From NCBI GenBank assembly GCA_000230935.2, contig AGIQ01000008.1, positions 1-64,000 of the forward strand: a stretch of 64,000 nucleotides of DNA, in the 5' to 3' direction. The position numbers and the translations under genes are program-made. This document shows positions 41,605 to 49,762 of the stretch, in pieces; position 1 is the first letter of the stretch; each line of letters opens with the position of its first letter. Source of the stretch: Mycolicibacterium rhodesiae JS60 (GTDB taxonomy: Bacteria; Actinomycetota; Actinomycetes; Mycobacteriales; Mycobacteriaceae). The notes beneath the pieces were generated by a model, which was given only the letters and a program-made list of their open reading frames with translations, was not told the DNA's origin and made no database searches.

Positions 41605-42630
41605 GTGACAACCCTTGCGCAGCAGCATGATTGCCTGCTGCTCGACCTCGACGGCACGGTGTTCCGCGGCCACGCGCCCACCGAGGGCGCCATTGAGGCC
41701 CTCGAGGCGGCGCACACCCGCAAGCTATTCGTCACCAACAACGCCTCCCGTGCTGCCGGCGATGTGGCTGCCCACCTACGCGAGCTCGGCTTCACCGCGC
41801 ACGCCGACGATGTCGTGACCAGCGCCCAGAGCGCGGCACACCTGCTGGCCTCCCACCTCGAGCCGGGCTCGAAGGTGCTGATCGTCGGCACCGACGCACT
41901 GGCCGGTGAAGTCGAGGCGGTGGGCCTGCGGCCGGTACGGCAGTTCGACGACGAGCCGGTCGCCGTCGTGCAAGGGCATTCGACCACGACCGCCTGGCCC
42001 GATCTGGCCGAGGCCGCCCTCGCGATCCGCGCCGGCGCACTGTGGGTGGCCGCCAATGTGGACCGCACTCTGCCCACCGAGCGTGGGCTGCTGCCCGGAA
42101 ACGGCTCGATGGTCGCGGCGCTACGAACCGCCACCGACGCCGAACCCCGGGTGGCCGGTAAGCCCGCACCCACATTGATGCGAGATGCGTTGGCGCGTGG
42201 CTTGTTTGACGCGCCACTGGTGGTCGGCGATCGCCTCGACACCGACATCGAGGGCGCCAACGCCGCGGACCTGCCGAGCCTGATGGTGCTGTGCGGGGTC
42301 AGCACCGCCGCCGAGGCCGTCCACGCCGCCCCGGCTCAGCGCCCCACCTATATCGGTGCCGACCTCCGGGACCTGCACACCGACGCCGAGGCTCTCGCGG
42401 TCGTCGAACAGCCGGCTTGGCGGGTCGAGGTCGGCGACGGCGCCGTCACCGTCATGGCCACCGGCGGTGACCCCGGGCCGGACGGACTGTCCGTGGTCCG
42501 GGCCACGGCACGGGCGGCCTGGAACGCGGCCGAGGATGGCCGCCGGGTGGTCGTGCGCGCAGGCGACGACACCGCACGCGCCGCGCTGCAGCGCTGGTCC
42601 CTGCTGTCGGGCGCTGATCGGCTAGCGTGA
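41605..42630 (+). CDS. HAD-family phosphatase, Rv1692-like (341 aa)
   Basis: HAD superfamily with nucleophile Asp14 in LLLDLDGTVFRG, NNASRAAGD (motif II) and GDRLDTDIEGAN (motif IV), arranged as in the class-IIA NagD/phosphoglycolate phosphatase group. The M. tuberculosis homologue Rv1692 has been described as a glycerol-3-phosphate phosphatase. A C-terminal extension of about 80 residues (from VVEQPAWRVEVGDG) follows the HAD fold. The GTG at 41605 lies 1 base past the TPR stop; the longer in-frame start would overlap that gene by nearly 100 bases. Confidence 0.88.
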   Translation: MTTLAQQHDCLLLDLDGTVFRGHAPTEGAIEALEAAHTRKLFVTNNASRAAGDVAAHLRELGFTAHADDVVTSAQSAAHLLASHLEPGSKVLIVGTDALAGEVEAVGLRPVRQFDDEPVAVVQGHSTTTAWPDLAEAALAIRAGALWVAANVDRTLPTERGLLPGNGSMVAALRTATDAEPRVAGKPAPTLMRDALARGLFDAPLVVGDRLDTDIEGANAADLPSLMVLCGVSTAAEAVHAAPAQRPTYIGADLRDLHTDAEALAVVEQPAWRVEVGDGAVTVMATGGDPGPDGLSVVRATARAAWNAAEDGRRVVVRAGDDTARAALQRWSLLSGADRLA

Positions 42631-42815
42631 ATGGCGTTATGAGTACCGACCCCGAACAGATCCGCACCGAAATCGACGCTGTTCTGGCACAGCTGCCCAG
42701 CGTCGACCCGGACAGCGCTGAGGCCACCGGTGTCGATATCGACGCGGTCGGACGGCAGCTCGAGGAAGCGCACGAGATCCTGGTCAACGCGCTGGAATCG
42801 GTGGAGAAGGGCTGA
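42627..42815 (+). CDS. Small conserved protein, Rv1693 homologue (58 or 62 aa)
   Basis: A short acidic protein with helical character (DSAEATGVDIDAVGRQLEEAHEILVNALESVEKG). The GTG at 42627 overlaps the HAD stop by 4 bases; an ATG at 42639 is the alternative start and gives 58 aa. Conserved at this position between the phosphatase and tlyA in mycobacteria. Function unknown. Confidence 0.7.
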   Translation: MNGVMSTDPEQIRTEIDAVLAQLPSVDPDSAEATGVDIDAVGRQLEEAHEILVNALESVEKG

Positions 42816-42824
42816 GTTCGACCG

Positions 42825-43634
42825 ATGACGCGGCGTGCCCGGGTTGACGCCGAGCTGGTCCGTCGAGGACTGGCACGGTCGCGGCAGCAGGCCGCCGAAC
42901 TCATCGGTGCGGGCCGGGTCAGCATCGACGGGATGCGGGCGGTCAAACCCGCGACGGCAGTCGCGGTGACCGCGAATCTCACGGTCGAGGCCAGCGAGGA
43001 GCGCACCTGGGTATCACGCGGTGCTCATAAGCTCATCGGTGCCCTCGATGCCTTCGCCATCGACGTGGCGTCGCGGCGGTGCTTGGACGCCGGCGCCTCG
43101 ACCGGTGGTTTCACCGAGGTGCTGCTCGATCGTGGCGCATCCGAAGTGGTCGCCGTCGACGTCGGCTATGGACAGCTGGCCTGGTCGTTACGGTCCGACG
43201 AGCGGGTGACCGTCATCGAGCGCACCAATGTGCGTGACCTGACCGCAGACACGATCGGCGGTCCCGTGCAGTTGGTGGTGGCCGACCTGTCGTTCATCTC
43301 GCTGGCCACGGTGCTGCCCGCACTGACCGCGAGCGCGTCGGAGGACGCCGATATCGTTCCCATGGTGAAGCCACAGTTCGAGGTGGGGCGCGAGCAGGTC
43401 GGTGCCGGCGGTGTGGTGTCCGATCCGGACCTGCGCACGGCCGCGGTGCTGGCCGTCGCCGCGCGCGCCGGTGAACTGGGCTGGCAGACCGTCGGTGCCA
43501 CCGCGAGCCCGCTGCCCGGCCCGTCGGGCAATGTCGAGTACTTCCTGTGGCTGCGTGCCGACACCGACCGAGGGCTACACGGGGACCAATTGGACGCCGC
43601 GGTGCGCCGCGCCGTCGCGGAAGGACCGCAATGA
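42825..43634 (+). CDS. tlyA: TlyA 16S/23S rRNA 2'-O-methyltransferase
   Basis: Methylates C1409 of 16S and C1920 of 23S rRNA; loss gives capreomycin resistance. 269 aa: an S4 RNA-binding domain (about 1-60) and a RrmJ-like SAM domain with GASTGGFTEVLLDRGA. The catalytic set Lys69 (SRGAHKLIG), Asp at about 154 (VVADLSFISL), Lys at about 182 (PMVKPQFEVG), Glu at about 238 (GNVEYFLWL) is present. Overlaps nadK by 4 bases. Intact. Confidence 0.95.
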   Translation: MTRRARVDAELVRRGLARSRQQAAELIGAGRVSIDGMRAVKPATAVAVTANLTVEASEERTWVSRGAHKLIGALDAFAIDVASRRCLDAGASTGGFTEVLLDRGASEVVAVDVGYGQLAWSLRSDERVTVIERTNVRDLTADTIGGPVQLVVADLSFISLATVLPALTASASEDADIVPMVKPQFEVGREQVGAGGVVSDPDLRTAAVLAVAARAGELGWQTVGATASPLPGPSGNVEYFLWLRADTDRGLHGDQLDAAVRRAVAEGPQ

Positions 43635-44554
43635 GTTCTGAGCGGGTGATCCTGCTCGTCGTGCACACTGGCCGCGACGAGGCCACCGAGACCGCTCGCC
43701 GGGTGGAAAAAGTGCTGGGCGACAACGGGATCGGGCTGCGCGTGCTCTCCGCCGAGGCCGTCGATCGCAGCGCCCAGCACCTGGAACAGGCCGAGGTGGC
43801 CGGCCTGGGCGCCGCCACCGAAATCGTGGACGCCGACGCCAATGCCGCAGTCGGCTGCGAACTGGTCCTGGTGCTCGGCGGGGATGGCACCTTCCTGCGC
43901 GCCGCCGAACTGGCACGCAACGCCGAGATCCCGGTGTTGGGAATCAACCTCGGGCGCATCGGGTTTCTCGCCGAGGCCGAAGCCGAGGTCATCGACACCG
44001 TCCTCGAACACGTCGTCGCCCGCGACTATCGCGTCGAGCAACGGATGACGCTGGATATCACGGTGCGCGCCAACGACAAGGTCATCTCCCACGGTTGGGC
44101 CCTCAACGAGGCCAGCTTGGAGAAGGGTGCCCGGCTCGGGGTCATCGGCGTCGTCCTGGAGATCGACGGCCGCCCGGTATCGGCCTTCGGCTGCGACGGG
44201 GTGCTGGTCTCCAGTCCGACCGGCTCCACTGCCTACGCATTCTCAGCGGGAGGCCCCGTCGTGTGGCCCGACCTCGAGGCAATCATCGTGGTGCCCAACA
44301 ACGCTCACGCGCTGTTCGCCCGTCCCATGGTGACCAGCCCGACCGCGTTGATCGCCATCGAGATCGAGGACGACAGCCACGACGCGCTGGTGTTCTGCGA
44401 CGGCCGCCGGGAGATGCGGGTCCCGGCCGGCGGGCGCCTCGAAGTCACCAAGTGCACCACACCGCTGAAATGGGTGCGGCTGGACAGTGCGCCGTTCACC
44501 GATCGGCTGGTGCGCAAGTTCCGACTGCCGGTCACCGGCTGGCGGGGGCAGTGA
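43631..44554 (+). CDS. nadK: NAD kinase
   Basis: Phosphorylates NAD to NADP; 307 aa. The ATG at 43631 overlaps tlyA by 4 bases. The GGDGT motif has Asp85 (LVLGGDGTFLRAAELA), NLGRIGFLAEAE follows, and VSSPTGSTAYAFSAGGP forms the substrate-binding region. Only 7 bases separate it from recN. Confidence 0.96.
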   Translation: MSSERVILLVVHTGRDEATETARRVEKVLGDNGIGLRVLSAEAVDRSAQHLEQAEVAGLGAATEIVDADANAAVGCELVLVLGGDGTFLRAAELARNAEIPVLGINLGRIGFLAEAEAEVIDTVLEHVVARDYRVEQRMTLDITVRANDKVISHGWALNEASLEKGARLGVIGVVLEIDGRPVSAFGCDGVLVSSPTGSTAYAFSAGGPVVWPDLEAIIVVPNNAHALFARPMVTSPTALIAIEIEDDSHDALVFCDGRREMRVPAGGRLEVTKCTTPLKWVRLDSAPFTDRLVRKFRLPVTGWRGQ

Positions 44555-44561
44555 TTCGTCG

Positions 44562-46313
44562 ATGCTGGCAGAGATACGGATCGAAGCACTGGGCGCCATC
44601 AGCGCCGCGACCGCGGAGTTCGACCGCGGCCTGACAGTGCTGACCGGTGAGACAGGCACCGGCAAGACCATGGTGGTGACCGGGCTTCATCTGTTGGGCG
44701 GGGCCCGCGCCGACGCCACCCGGGTGCGGTCCGGCGCCGAGCGGGCCGTGGTCGAAGGCCGGTTCGCCACTGCCGAGCTCGATGACGCGACCGCCGCCGC
44801 GACCGATGAGATCCTCGATTCGTCCGGTGCCGAGCGGGACGACGACGGCAGCATCATCGCCCTGCGCACCGTCAGCCGGGACGGTCCGTCGCGGGCCTAC
44901 CTCGGTGGGCGCAGCGTGCCGGCCAAGTCGCTGACCATGTTCACCACCGGGCTGCTGACCTTGCACGGGCAGAACGACCAGTTGCGGTTGATGCGTCCCG
45001 AGGAGCAGCGCGGCGCCCTGGACCGGTTCGCCGGTGTCGACGCCAAACTCGAGCGCTACAAGAAGCTCCGCGACCAGTGGCAGGTGGCCAGGCGCGACCT
45101 GGTGGACCGGACCAACCGGGCCCGCGAGCTGGCCCAGGAGGCCGACCGGCTGAAGTTCGCATTGACCGAGATCGACGGTGTCGACCCGGCCCCGGGCGAG
45201 GACGCGTCGCTGGTGGCCGACATCCGCCGGCTCTCCGAACTGGACGCGCTGCGCGAAGCGGTGGCAGGTGCCCGCGCCAACTTGTCGGCCGACGAGCTCG
45301 CCGACGGCGAACCTCGCTCGGCCACAGACACTTTGGGTCGCGCAGCGGCACTGCTGCAGTCCACCGACGATCCCGCACTGGGTGCGCTGTCCCGTCAGCT
45401 CACCGACGCGCTGACCGTCGTCGGCGATGTCGCCCGCGAACTCGGCGACTTCCTGGGCGACCTGCCCGATGATGCCAGCGCATTGGAGACCAAGCTTGCC
45501 CGGCAGGCCGAGTTGCGCAGCCTGACCCGCAAGTACGCCGCGGACGTCGACGGTGTGTTGGCGTGGGCCAAGGAATCTCGGGAGCGTCTGGCGCAGCTCG
45601 ACGTGTCCGAGGATGCACTGGCCGGGCTGGCCCGCCGAGTCGACGAGCTGGCCGGACAGGTGGCCACGGCGGCTCTCGAACTCACCAAGCTGCGGACCAA
45701 GGCGGCCAAGGGCCTGGCGAAGGCGATCACCGCCGAGCTGACCGGGCTGGCCATGACCAATGCCGACTTCACGGTGACGGTGTCGCTGATGCCGGCCCGC
45801 GAGGACGACAGCGCGCCACTGCGGTTGCCGTCGGGTGAGACCGTGCATGCCGGCGGTGAAGGCATCGACCTGGTCGAGTTCGGCTTCACCGCGCATCGCG
45901 GCACCGACGTGCTGCCGTTGAACAAGAGCGCGTCCGGCGGTGAGCTGTCCCGTGTCATGCTGGCGCTCGAAGTGGTGCTGGCAGCCTCGGCCGAGGGCAC
46001 CACGATGGTGTTCGACGAGGTCGACGCCGGGGTGGGTGGCCGGGCCGCGGTCCAGATCGGGCGCCGGCTGGCGCGGCTGGCCCGCAGTCATCAGGTCATC
46101 GTGGTCACCCACCTGCCGCAGGTCGCCGCCTACGCCGACAGCCACCTGGTGGTCGACAGCGCGGGCAACGGCACCAGCGAGGTGCGCCGCCTGGACACCG
46201 ATCAGCGGGTGGCCGAGCTGGCCCGGATGCTGGCCGGGCTCGGGGAATCCGACACCGGCCGCGCGCATGCCCGCGAGCTGTTGGAAGCCGCTCAGGCCGA
46301 CAAGGTCAAGTGA
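44562..46313 (+). CDS. recN: DNA repair protein RecN
   Basis: SMC-like ATPase acting in double-strand break repair; 583 aa. P-loop GETGTGKTMV (Lys35), two coiled-coil arms, signature KSASGGELSRVMLALE, Walker B MVFDEVDAGVGG. The stop overlaps the 3' end of the opposite-strand secreted-protein gene by 8 bases. In M. tuberculosis recN is followed directly by the steA homologue. Confidence 0.95.
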   Translation: MLAEIRIEALGAISAATAEFDRGLTVLTGETGTGKTMVVTGLHLLGGARADATRVRSGAERAVVEGRFATAELDDATAAATDEILDSSGAERDDDGSIIALRTVSRDGPSRAYLGGRSVPAKSLTMFTTGLLTLHGQNDQLRLMRPEEQRGALDRFAGVDAKLERYKKLRDQWQVARRDLVDRTNRARELAQEADRLKFALTEIDGVDPAPGEDASLVADIRRLSELDALREAVAGARANLSADELADGEPRSATDTLGRAAALLQSTDDPALGALSRQLTDALTVVGDVARELGDFLGDLPDDASALETKLARQAELRSLTRKYAADVDGVLAWAKESRERLAQLDVSEDALAGLARRVDELAGQVATAALELTKLRTKAAKGLAKAITAELTGLAMTNADFTVTVSLMPAREDDSAPLRLPSGETVHAGGEGIDLVEFGFTAHRGTDVLPLNKSASGGELSRVMLALEVVLAASAEGTTMVFDEVDAGVGGRAAVQIGRRLARLARSHQVIVVTHLPQVAAYADSHLVVDSAGNGTSEVRRLDTDQRVAELARMLAGLGESDTGRAHARELLEAAQADKVK

Positions 46314-47328
46314 GGCCGATGACGGCCGCGTAGCCGTCGTGATCGCCGGTGGTGACCGTCCGCCCGAACAATCTGTTGCCCAAGTCGACCAACCCCAGGT
46401 CGGTTGCCCCGCCGCCGACCAGCCCGTCGCGCACCGCGTCGCGGGCCTTGTCGAACGACACGTAGATGTGGGTGGGGGTCAGGTTCGCCAGGCCGGGCTG
46501 CTCGCGGCTGAACGACGCCGTCCACACGAAGCCGGTATCGGTGGCGTCCGGCGACGGGCCGAAGAGCCGGCCGTGGTCGTTGACGAGCAGCCAGTGCGCG
46601 TTGGAGAACGCCTCCCGCGACCCGGTGGGTTGCTGGCCGTAGACGACGCCGTTGATCAGGCCCTGATACCCGGTGGAATGCAGCTGCTGAGCGGGGAAGC
46701 CGGCCGCGGTCAATGCGGCGTTGACCTTCTGGGCCGACTCGGCCGCGGTGGTCGACGTCGAGTCGACGATGACGATGTTGATCGGCTGGTAGAGCGTCTT
46801 GAAGGGATAGGCCGGGCTGGGCCAGTCGGCGAGCGTGCCGCTGCGTTCCAGCATCCACTTGCCGATGCCGCCGTACGGTGTCGTGGCCGTGTCGGCGGGA
46901 GTGGGATGCGTCTCGGGGGCGCCCGTCAGGTGGTAGTGCAGGTCGTCGAACCATCGCGTGACGCCGGCGATGACGTCGTGTGGCGGCCGCACGGCAGGTC
47001 GCGACGCGGGGCCGGCCATGCCGGTGCCGGGCTCGCGGCGGGCCGCCGCCAGCGCCGCGACCGTAACCGACGGATCAGGTCCGGGCTCGGAAGGTGTTGG
47101 GGGAGTTGGCCGCATCGTGCCCAGGCGACTAGTCACCGCGACGCGGGCCGGTTTCGCGAGCGGGTTGCGGGCCGCCGCCGGGCGCGGCTGAGAGGTCGAC
47201 GGAGAGGAAGCAGCAGCCCGGTTGGGGGACGAGCCGGTGCCGGACGGGTCCGCGTGCGCGATTCCGGCGCCGCTGACCACCGCCGCACCCACGCCGAGCG
47301 CGACCAGCAGCCCGCCCCTCCACGCCAT
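46306..47328 (-). CDS. Secreted hypothetical protein (340 aa)
   Basis: Signal peptide MAWRGGLLVALGVGAAVVSG then AHAD cleavage at about residue 26. A Pro/Ser/Ala-rich linker (about 27-115) precedes a globular domain that includes the hydrophobic strand INIVIVDSTSTTA, the polar loop GQQPTGSREAFSNAHW and PTHIYVSFDKARDAVRDGL. No family recognised. The start is uncertain: no ribosome site is clear, and an in-frame GTG at 47349 is an alternative. It sits between recN and steA, a place where M. tuberculosis has no gene, and is divergent from steA. Confidence 0.7.
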   Translation of the reverse strand: MAWRGGLLVALGVGAAVVSGAGIAHADPSGTGSSPNRAAASSPSTSQPRPAAARNPLAKPARVAVTSRLGTMRPTPPTPSEPGPDPSVTVAALAAARREPGTGMAGPASRPAVRPPHDVIAGVTRWFDDLHYHLTGAPETHPTPADTATTPYGGIGKWMLERSGTLADWPSPAYPFKTLYQPINIVIVDSTSTTAAESAQKVNAALTAAGFPAQQLHSTGYQGLINGVVYGQQPTGSREAFSNAHWLLVNDHGRLFGPSPDATDTGFVWTASFSREQPGLANLTPTHIYVSFDKARDAVRDGLVGGGATDLGLVDLGNRLFGRTVTTGDHDGYAAVIGLT

Positions 47329-47430
47329 CAGGTGACGGTACCCGCCCACGCAACGGGACGTAATCGACGAGGACGAACGGTTCAGGGCGGCGCAGGCTGA
47401 GGACGGGCCCTCGTCTCGCAATCAAACCGT

Positions 47431-47454
47431 GTTACTGCTGTGACAAAATGTAAC
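47431..47454. promoter_or_regulatory. Inverted repeat in the secreted gene/steA divergent region
   Basis: GTTAC (47431-47435) and GTAAC (47450-47454) flank TGCTGTGACAAAAT. The spacing and the TGTGAC core are compatible with a dimeric regulator site, possibly CRP-like but not a full match to the TGTGA-N6-TCACA pattern. Confidence 0.25.
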
Positions 47455-47518
47455 TTGTGTGGCTGGTGTTACGGCGCGCCTCCACTGATATCCGGCCGAA
47501 CGCCGACAGAATCGCCGC

Positions 47519-48703
47519 ATGAAGATGTCAGCGCTCCTCTCGCGTAACACCGGTGCACGACCAGGCGTCACGGGTACGGCCCGCGTCGACCGCGACATCG
47601 ACCGCCTGCTGCGCCGCATCGGCCCGGGTGACATCGTGGTGCTCGACATCCTCGATCTGGACCGGATGACCGCCGACGCACTGGTGGACGCCGGCGTCGC
47701 CGGGGTCGTCAACGCCTCCCCGTCGATTTCGGGTCGCTACCCGAACCTCGGCCCGGAGGTGTTGGTGGGCAACAACATCACGCTGATCGACAGCGCTGGC
47801 GGCGAGGTCTTCAAGAAGATCAAGGACGGCGCGAAGATCCGGCTGCACAACGGTGGCGTGTACGCGGGTGATCGCCGGCTGGTCCACGGCGTGGAGCGCA
47901 GCGACGAAGAGATCGCCGACCTCATGCAGGACGCCAAGACCGGGTTGGTCGCGCACCTCGAGGCGTTCGCGGGCAACACCATCGAGTTCATCCGCAGCGA
48001 GAGCCCGTTGCTGATCGACGGCATCGGCATCCCCGACATCGATGTCGACGTCTACCGCCGCCACGTCGTGGTGGTGTCCGACGGTGAGGGCGCCGAAGAA
48101 GACCTCAAGGCGCTCAAGCCGTTCATCAAGGAGTACCAACCGGTGCTCGTCGGTGTGGAGGGCGGCGCGGACGTTCTGCAGAAGTGCGGTTACCGGCCGC
48201 AGCTCATCGTCGGCAACCCCGATCAGATGAGCGCCGACGTGCTCAAGAGCGGTGCGCAGGTGGTACTGCCCGCCGACTCCGACGGACACGCCAACGGCCT
48301 TGAGCGCATTCAGGATCTGGGGATCGGGGCGATGACGTTCCCGGCCGCCGGTTCGGCTGCCGACCTGGCCCTGCTGCTCGTCGACCACCACGGTGCCGCG
48401 CTGATCGTCACCGCGGGTCATTCGGCCAGCATCGAAGAGTTCTTCGACCGCTCCCGCCAGCAGAGCAACCCGTCGACATTCCTCACTCGCCTGAAGGTGG
48501 GTGAGAAGCTGGTCGACGCGAAAGCCGTTGCCACGCTGTACCGCAACCACATCTCCGGTGGCGCCATCGCCATGCTGATCCTGGCGGTGCTGTTGGCGAT
48601 CATCGCCGCGCTCTGGGTGTCGCGGGCCGACACCTTCGTCATCGACTGGATCGTGACGTACTGGAACCGCTTCTCGCTGTGGGTGCAGAGCTGGGTGACC
48701 TAG
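47519..48703 (+). CDS. steA: SteA-type membrane protein, Rv1697 homologue (394 aa)
   Basis: The large cytoplasmic part contains a thiamin-pyrophosphokinase-like fold (for example GDIVVLDILDLDRMTADAL and QLIVGNPDQMSADVL), and a single membrane helix lies near the C-terminus (about residues 345-367, GAIAMLILAVLLAIIAALWV). In corynebacteria SteA and SteB act together in cell separation and cell-wall hydrolase control. The neighbour downstream is the SteB/MctB homologue, 25 bases away. Confidence 0.85.
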   Translation: MKMSALLSRNTGARPGVTGTARVDRDIDRLLRRIGPGDIVVLDILDLDRMTADALVDAGVAGVVNASPSISGRYPNLGPEVLVGNNITLIDSAGGEVFKKIKDGAKIRLHNGGVYAGDRRLVHGVERSDEEIADLMQDAKTGLVAHLEAFAGNTIEFIRSESPLLIDGIGIPDIDVDVYRRHVVVVSDGEGAEEDLKALKPFIKEYQPVLVGVEGGADVLQKCGYRPQLIVGNPDQMSADVLKSGAQVVLPADSDGHANGLERIQDLGIGAMTFPAAGSAADLALLLVDHHGAALIVTAGHSASIEEFFDRSRQQSNPSTFLTRLKVGEKLVDAKAVATLYRNHISGGAIAMLILAVLLAIIAALWVSRADTFVIDWIVTYWNRFSLWVQSWVT

Positions 48704-48728
48704 GCGTCGGGCAGAAAGGCTCATCGCT

Positions 48729-49670
48729 GTGATTTCGCTACGCCACCATGTCATTTCGCTGGCAGCGGTGTTCCTTGCGCTGGCCGTCGGGGTGTTCTTC
48801 GGTTCCGGTGTGCTGTCAGACACGCTGCTGTCCGGGCTGCGTGCCGAGAAGCAGGATCTGAACAAGCAGATCACCACGCTCACCGATCAGCGCAACGCTG
48901 TGAACGAAAAGCTTGCTGCCGCTGATGATTTCGACACCCAGATGGCCGGCCGGATGGTGCGCGACGCGCTGGCCGGAAAGTCGGTGGTGCTGATCCGCAC
49001 GCCCGACGCCGACGACGACGACGTGTCGGCGATGAGCCGGATCGTCGGTCAGGCCGGGGGTACGATCACCGGGACGATCGCGCTGACCCAGCAGTTCGTC
49101 GACGCCAACTCTGCGGAGAAGCTGCGCTCGGTGGTCAACTCCTCGATCGTGCCGGCCGGAGCGCAGCTGAGCACCACGATGGTCGACCAGGGATCCCAAG
49201 CCGGTGACCTGCTCGGCATCACGCTGCTGATCAACCGCAAGCCCGAGATCAAACCCGCCGACGACGGTCAGCGTGACACCGTTCTGGCCGCGCTGCGTGA
49301 GACCGGCTTTGTGACCTACCAGGGTGATCACATCGGCGCGGCCAACACCGCAGTCGTCGTCACCGGGGGAGCGCTGGGCGACGACGCCGGCAATCAGGGG
49401 TCCACGGTGGCTCGCTTTGCCGCGGCGATGGCCCCGCACGGGGCCGGGACCGTGCTGGCCGGCCGTGATGGATCCGCGACCGGCACCGCAGCCGTCGCCG
49501 TGGCCCGTGCCGACGCCGGCATGGCCGCCGATGTCACCACCGTCGACGACATCAGTGCCGAGTCGGGCCGGATCACCGCCACGCTGGCCCTGCAGAGCCT
49601 GATCAACGGCGCACCGGCGGGGAAGTTCGGCATCGGGCCCGGCGCGACGTCGATCACCCTCCCGCAGTAG
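48729..49670 (+). CDS. mctB: SteB/MctB-type outer-envelope protein, Rv1698 homologue (313 aa)
   Basis: An uncleaved N-terminal hydrophobic segment (about residues 7-27, ISLAAVFLALAVGVFFGSGV) precedes a coiled coil (LRAEKQDLNKQITTLTDQRNAVNEKLAAADD) and a mainly beta/alpha extracytoplasmic domain. Rv1698 is reported as a copper-homeostasis outer-membrane protein (MctB); the corynebacterial homologue is SteB, partner of SteA. GTG start. In M. tuberculosis pyrG follows; here it does not. Confidence 0.85.
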   Translation: MISLRHHVISLAAVFLALAVGVFFGSGVLSDTLLSGLRAEKQDLNKQITTLTDQRNAVNEKLAAADDFDTQMAGRMVRDALAGKSVVLIRTPDADDDDVSAMSRIVGQAGGTITGTIALTQQFVDANSAEKLRSVVNSSIVPAGAQLSTTMVDQGSQAGDLLGITLLINRKPEIKPADDGQRDTVLAALRETGFVTYQGDHIGAANTAVVVTGGALGDDAGNQGSTVARFAAAMAPHGAGTVLAGRDGSATGTAAVAVARADAGMAADVTTVDDISAESGRITATLALQSLINGAPAGKFGIGPGATSITLPQ

Positions 49671-49729
49671 TCCTGGGCGTTGCTGTTCACGCCGCCATTC
49701 CAGCGCGCCGGAGTATTGTGCGCGTCAAT

Positions 49730-49762
49730 ATGGTCATTTGGCTTTGTTGGCGAACACCATGA
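49730..49762 (+). CDS. Possible 10-codon upstream ORF coupled to the cyclase
   Basis: ATG at 49730 gives MVIWLCWRTP and the stop overlaps the cyclase ATG (ATGA at 49759-49762). TATTGT at 49714-49719 fits a TANNNT -10 and ends 10 bases before this ATG, so the message would have almost no leader. It could couple translation to the cyclase. Ten codons is short enough to be chance. Confidence 0.35.
   Translation: MVIWLCWRTP

Noticed and set aside
44532..46268. 578-codon minus-strand open frame opposite recN
   Set aside because: No start signal or family; recN is certain.
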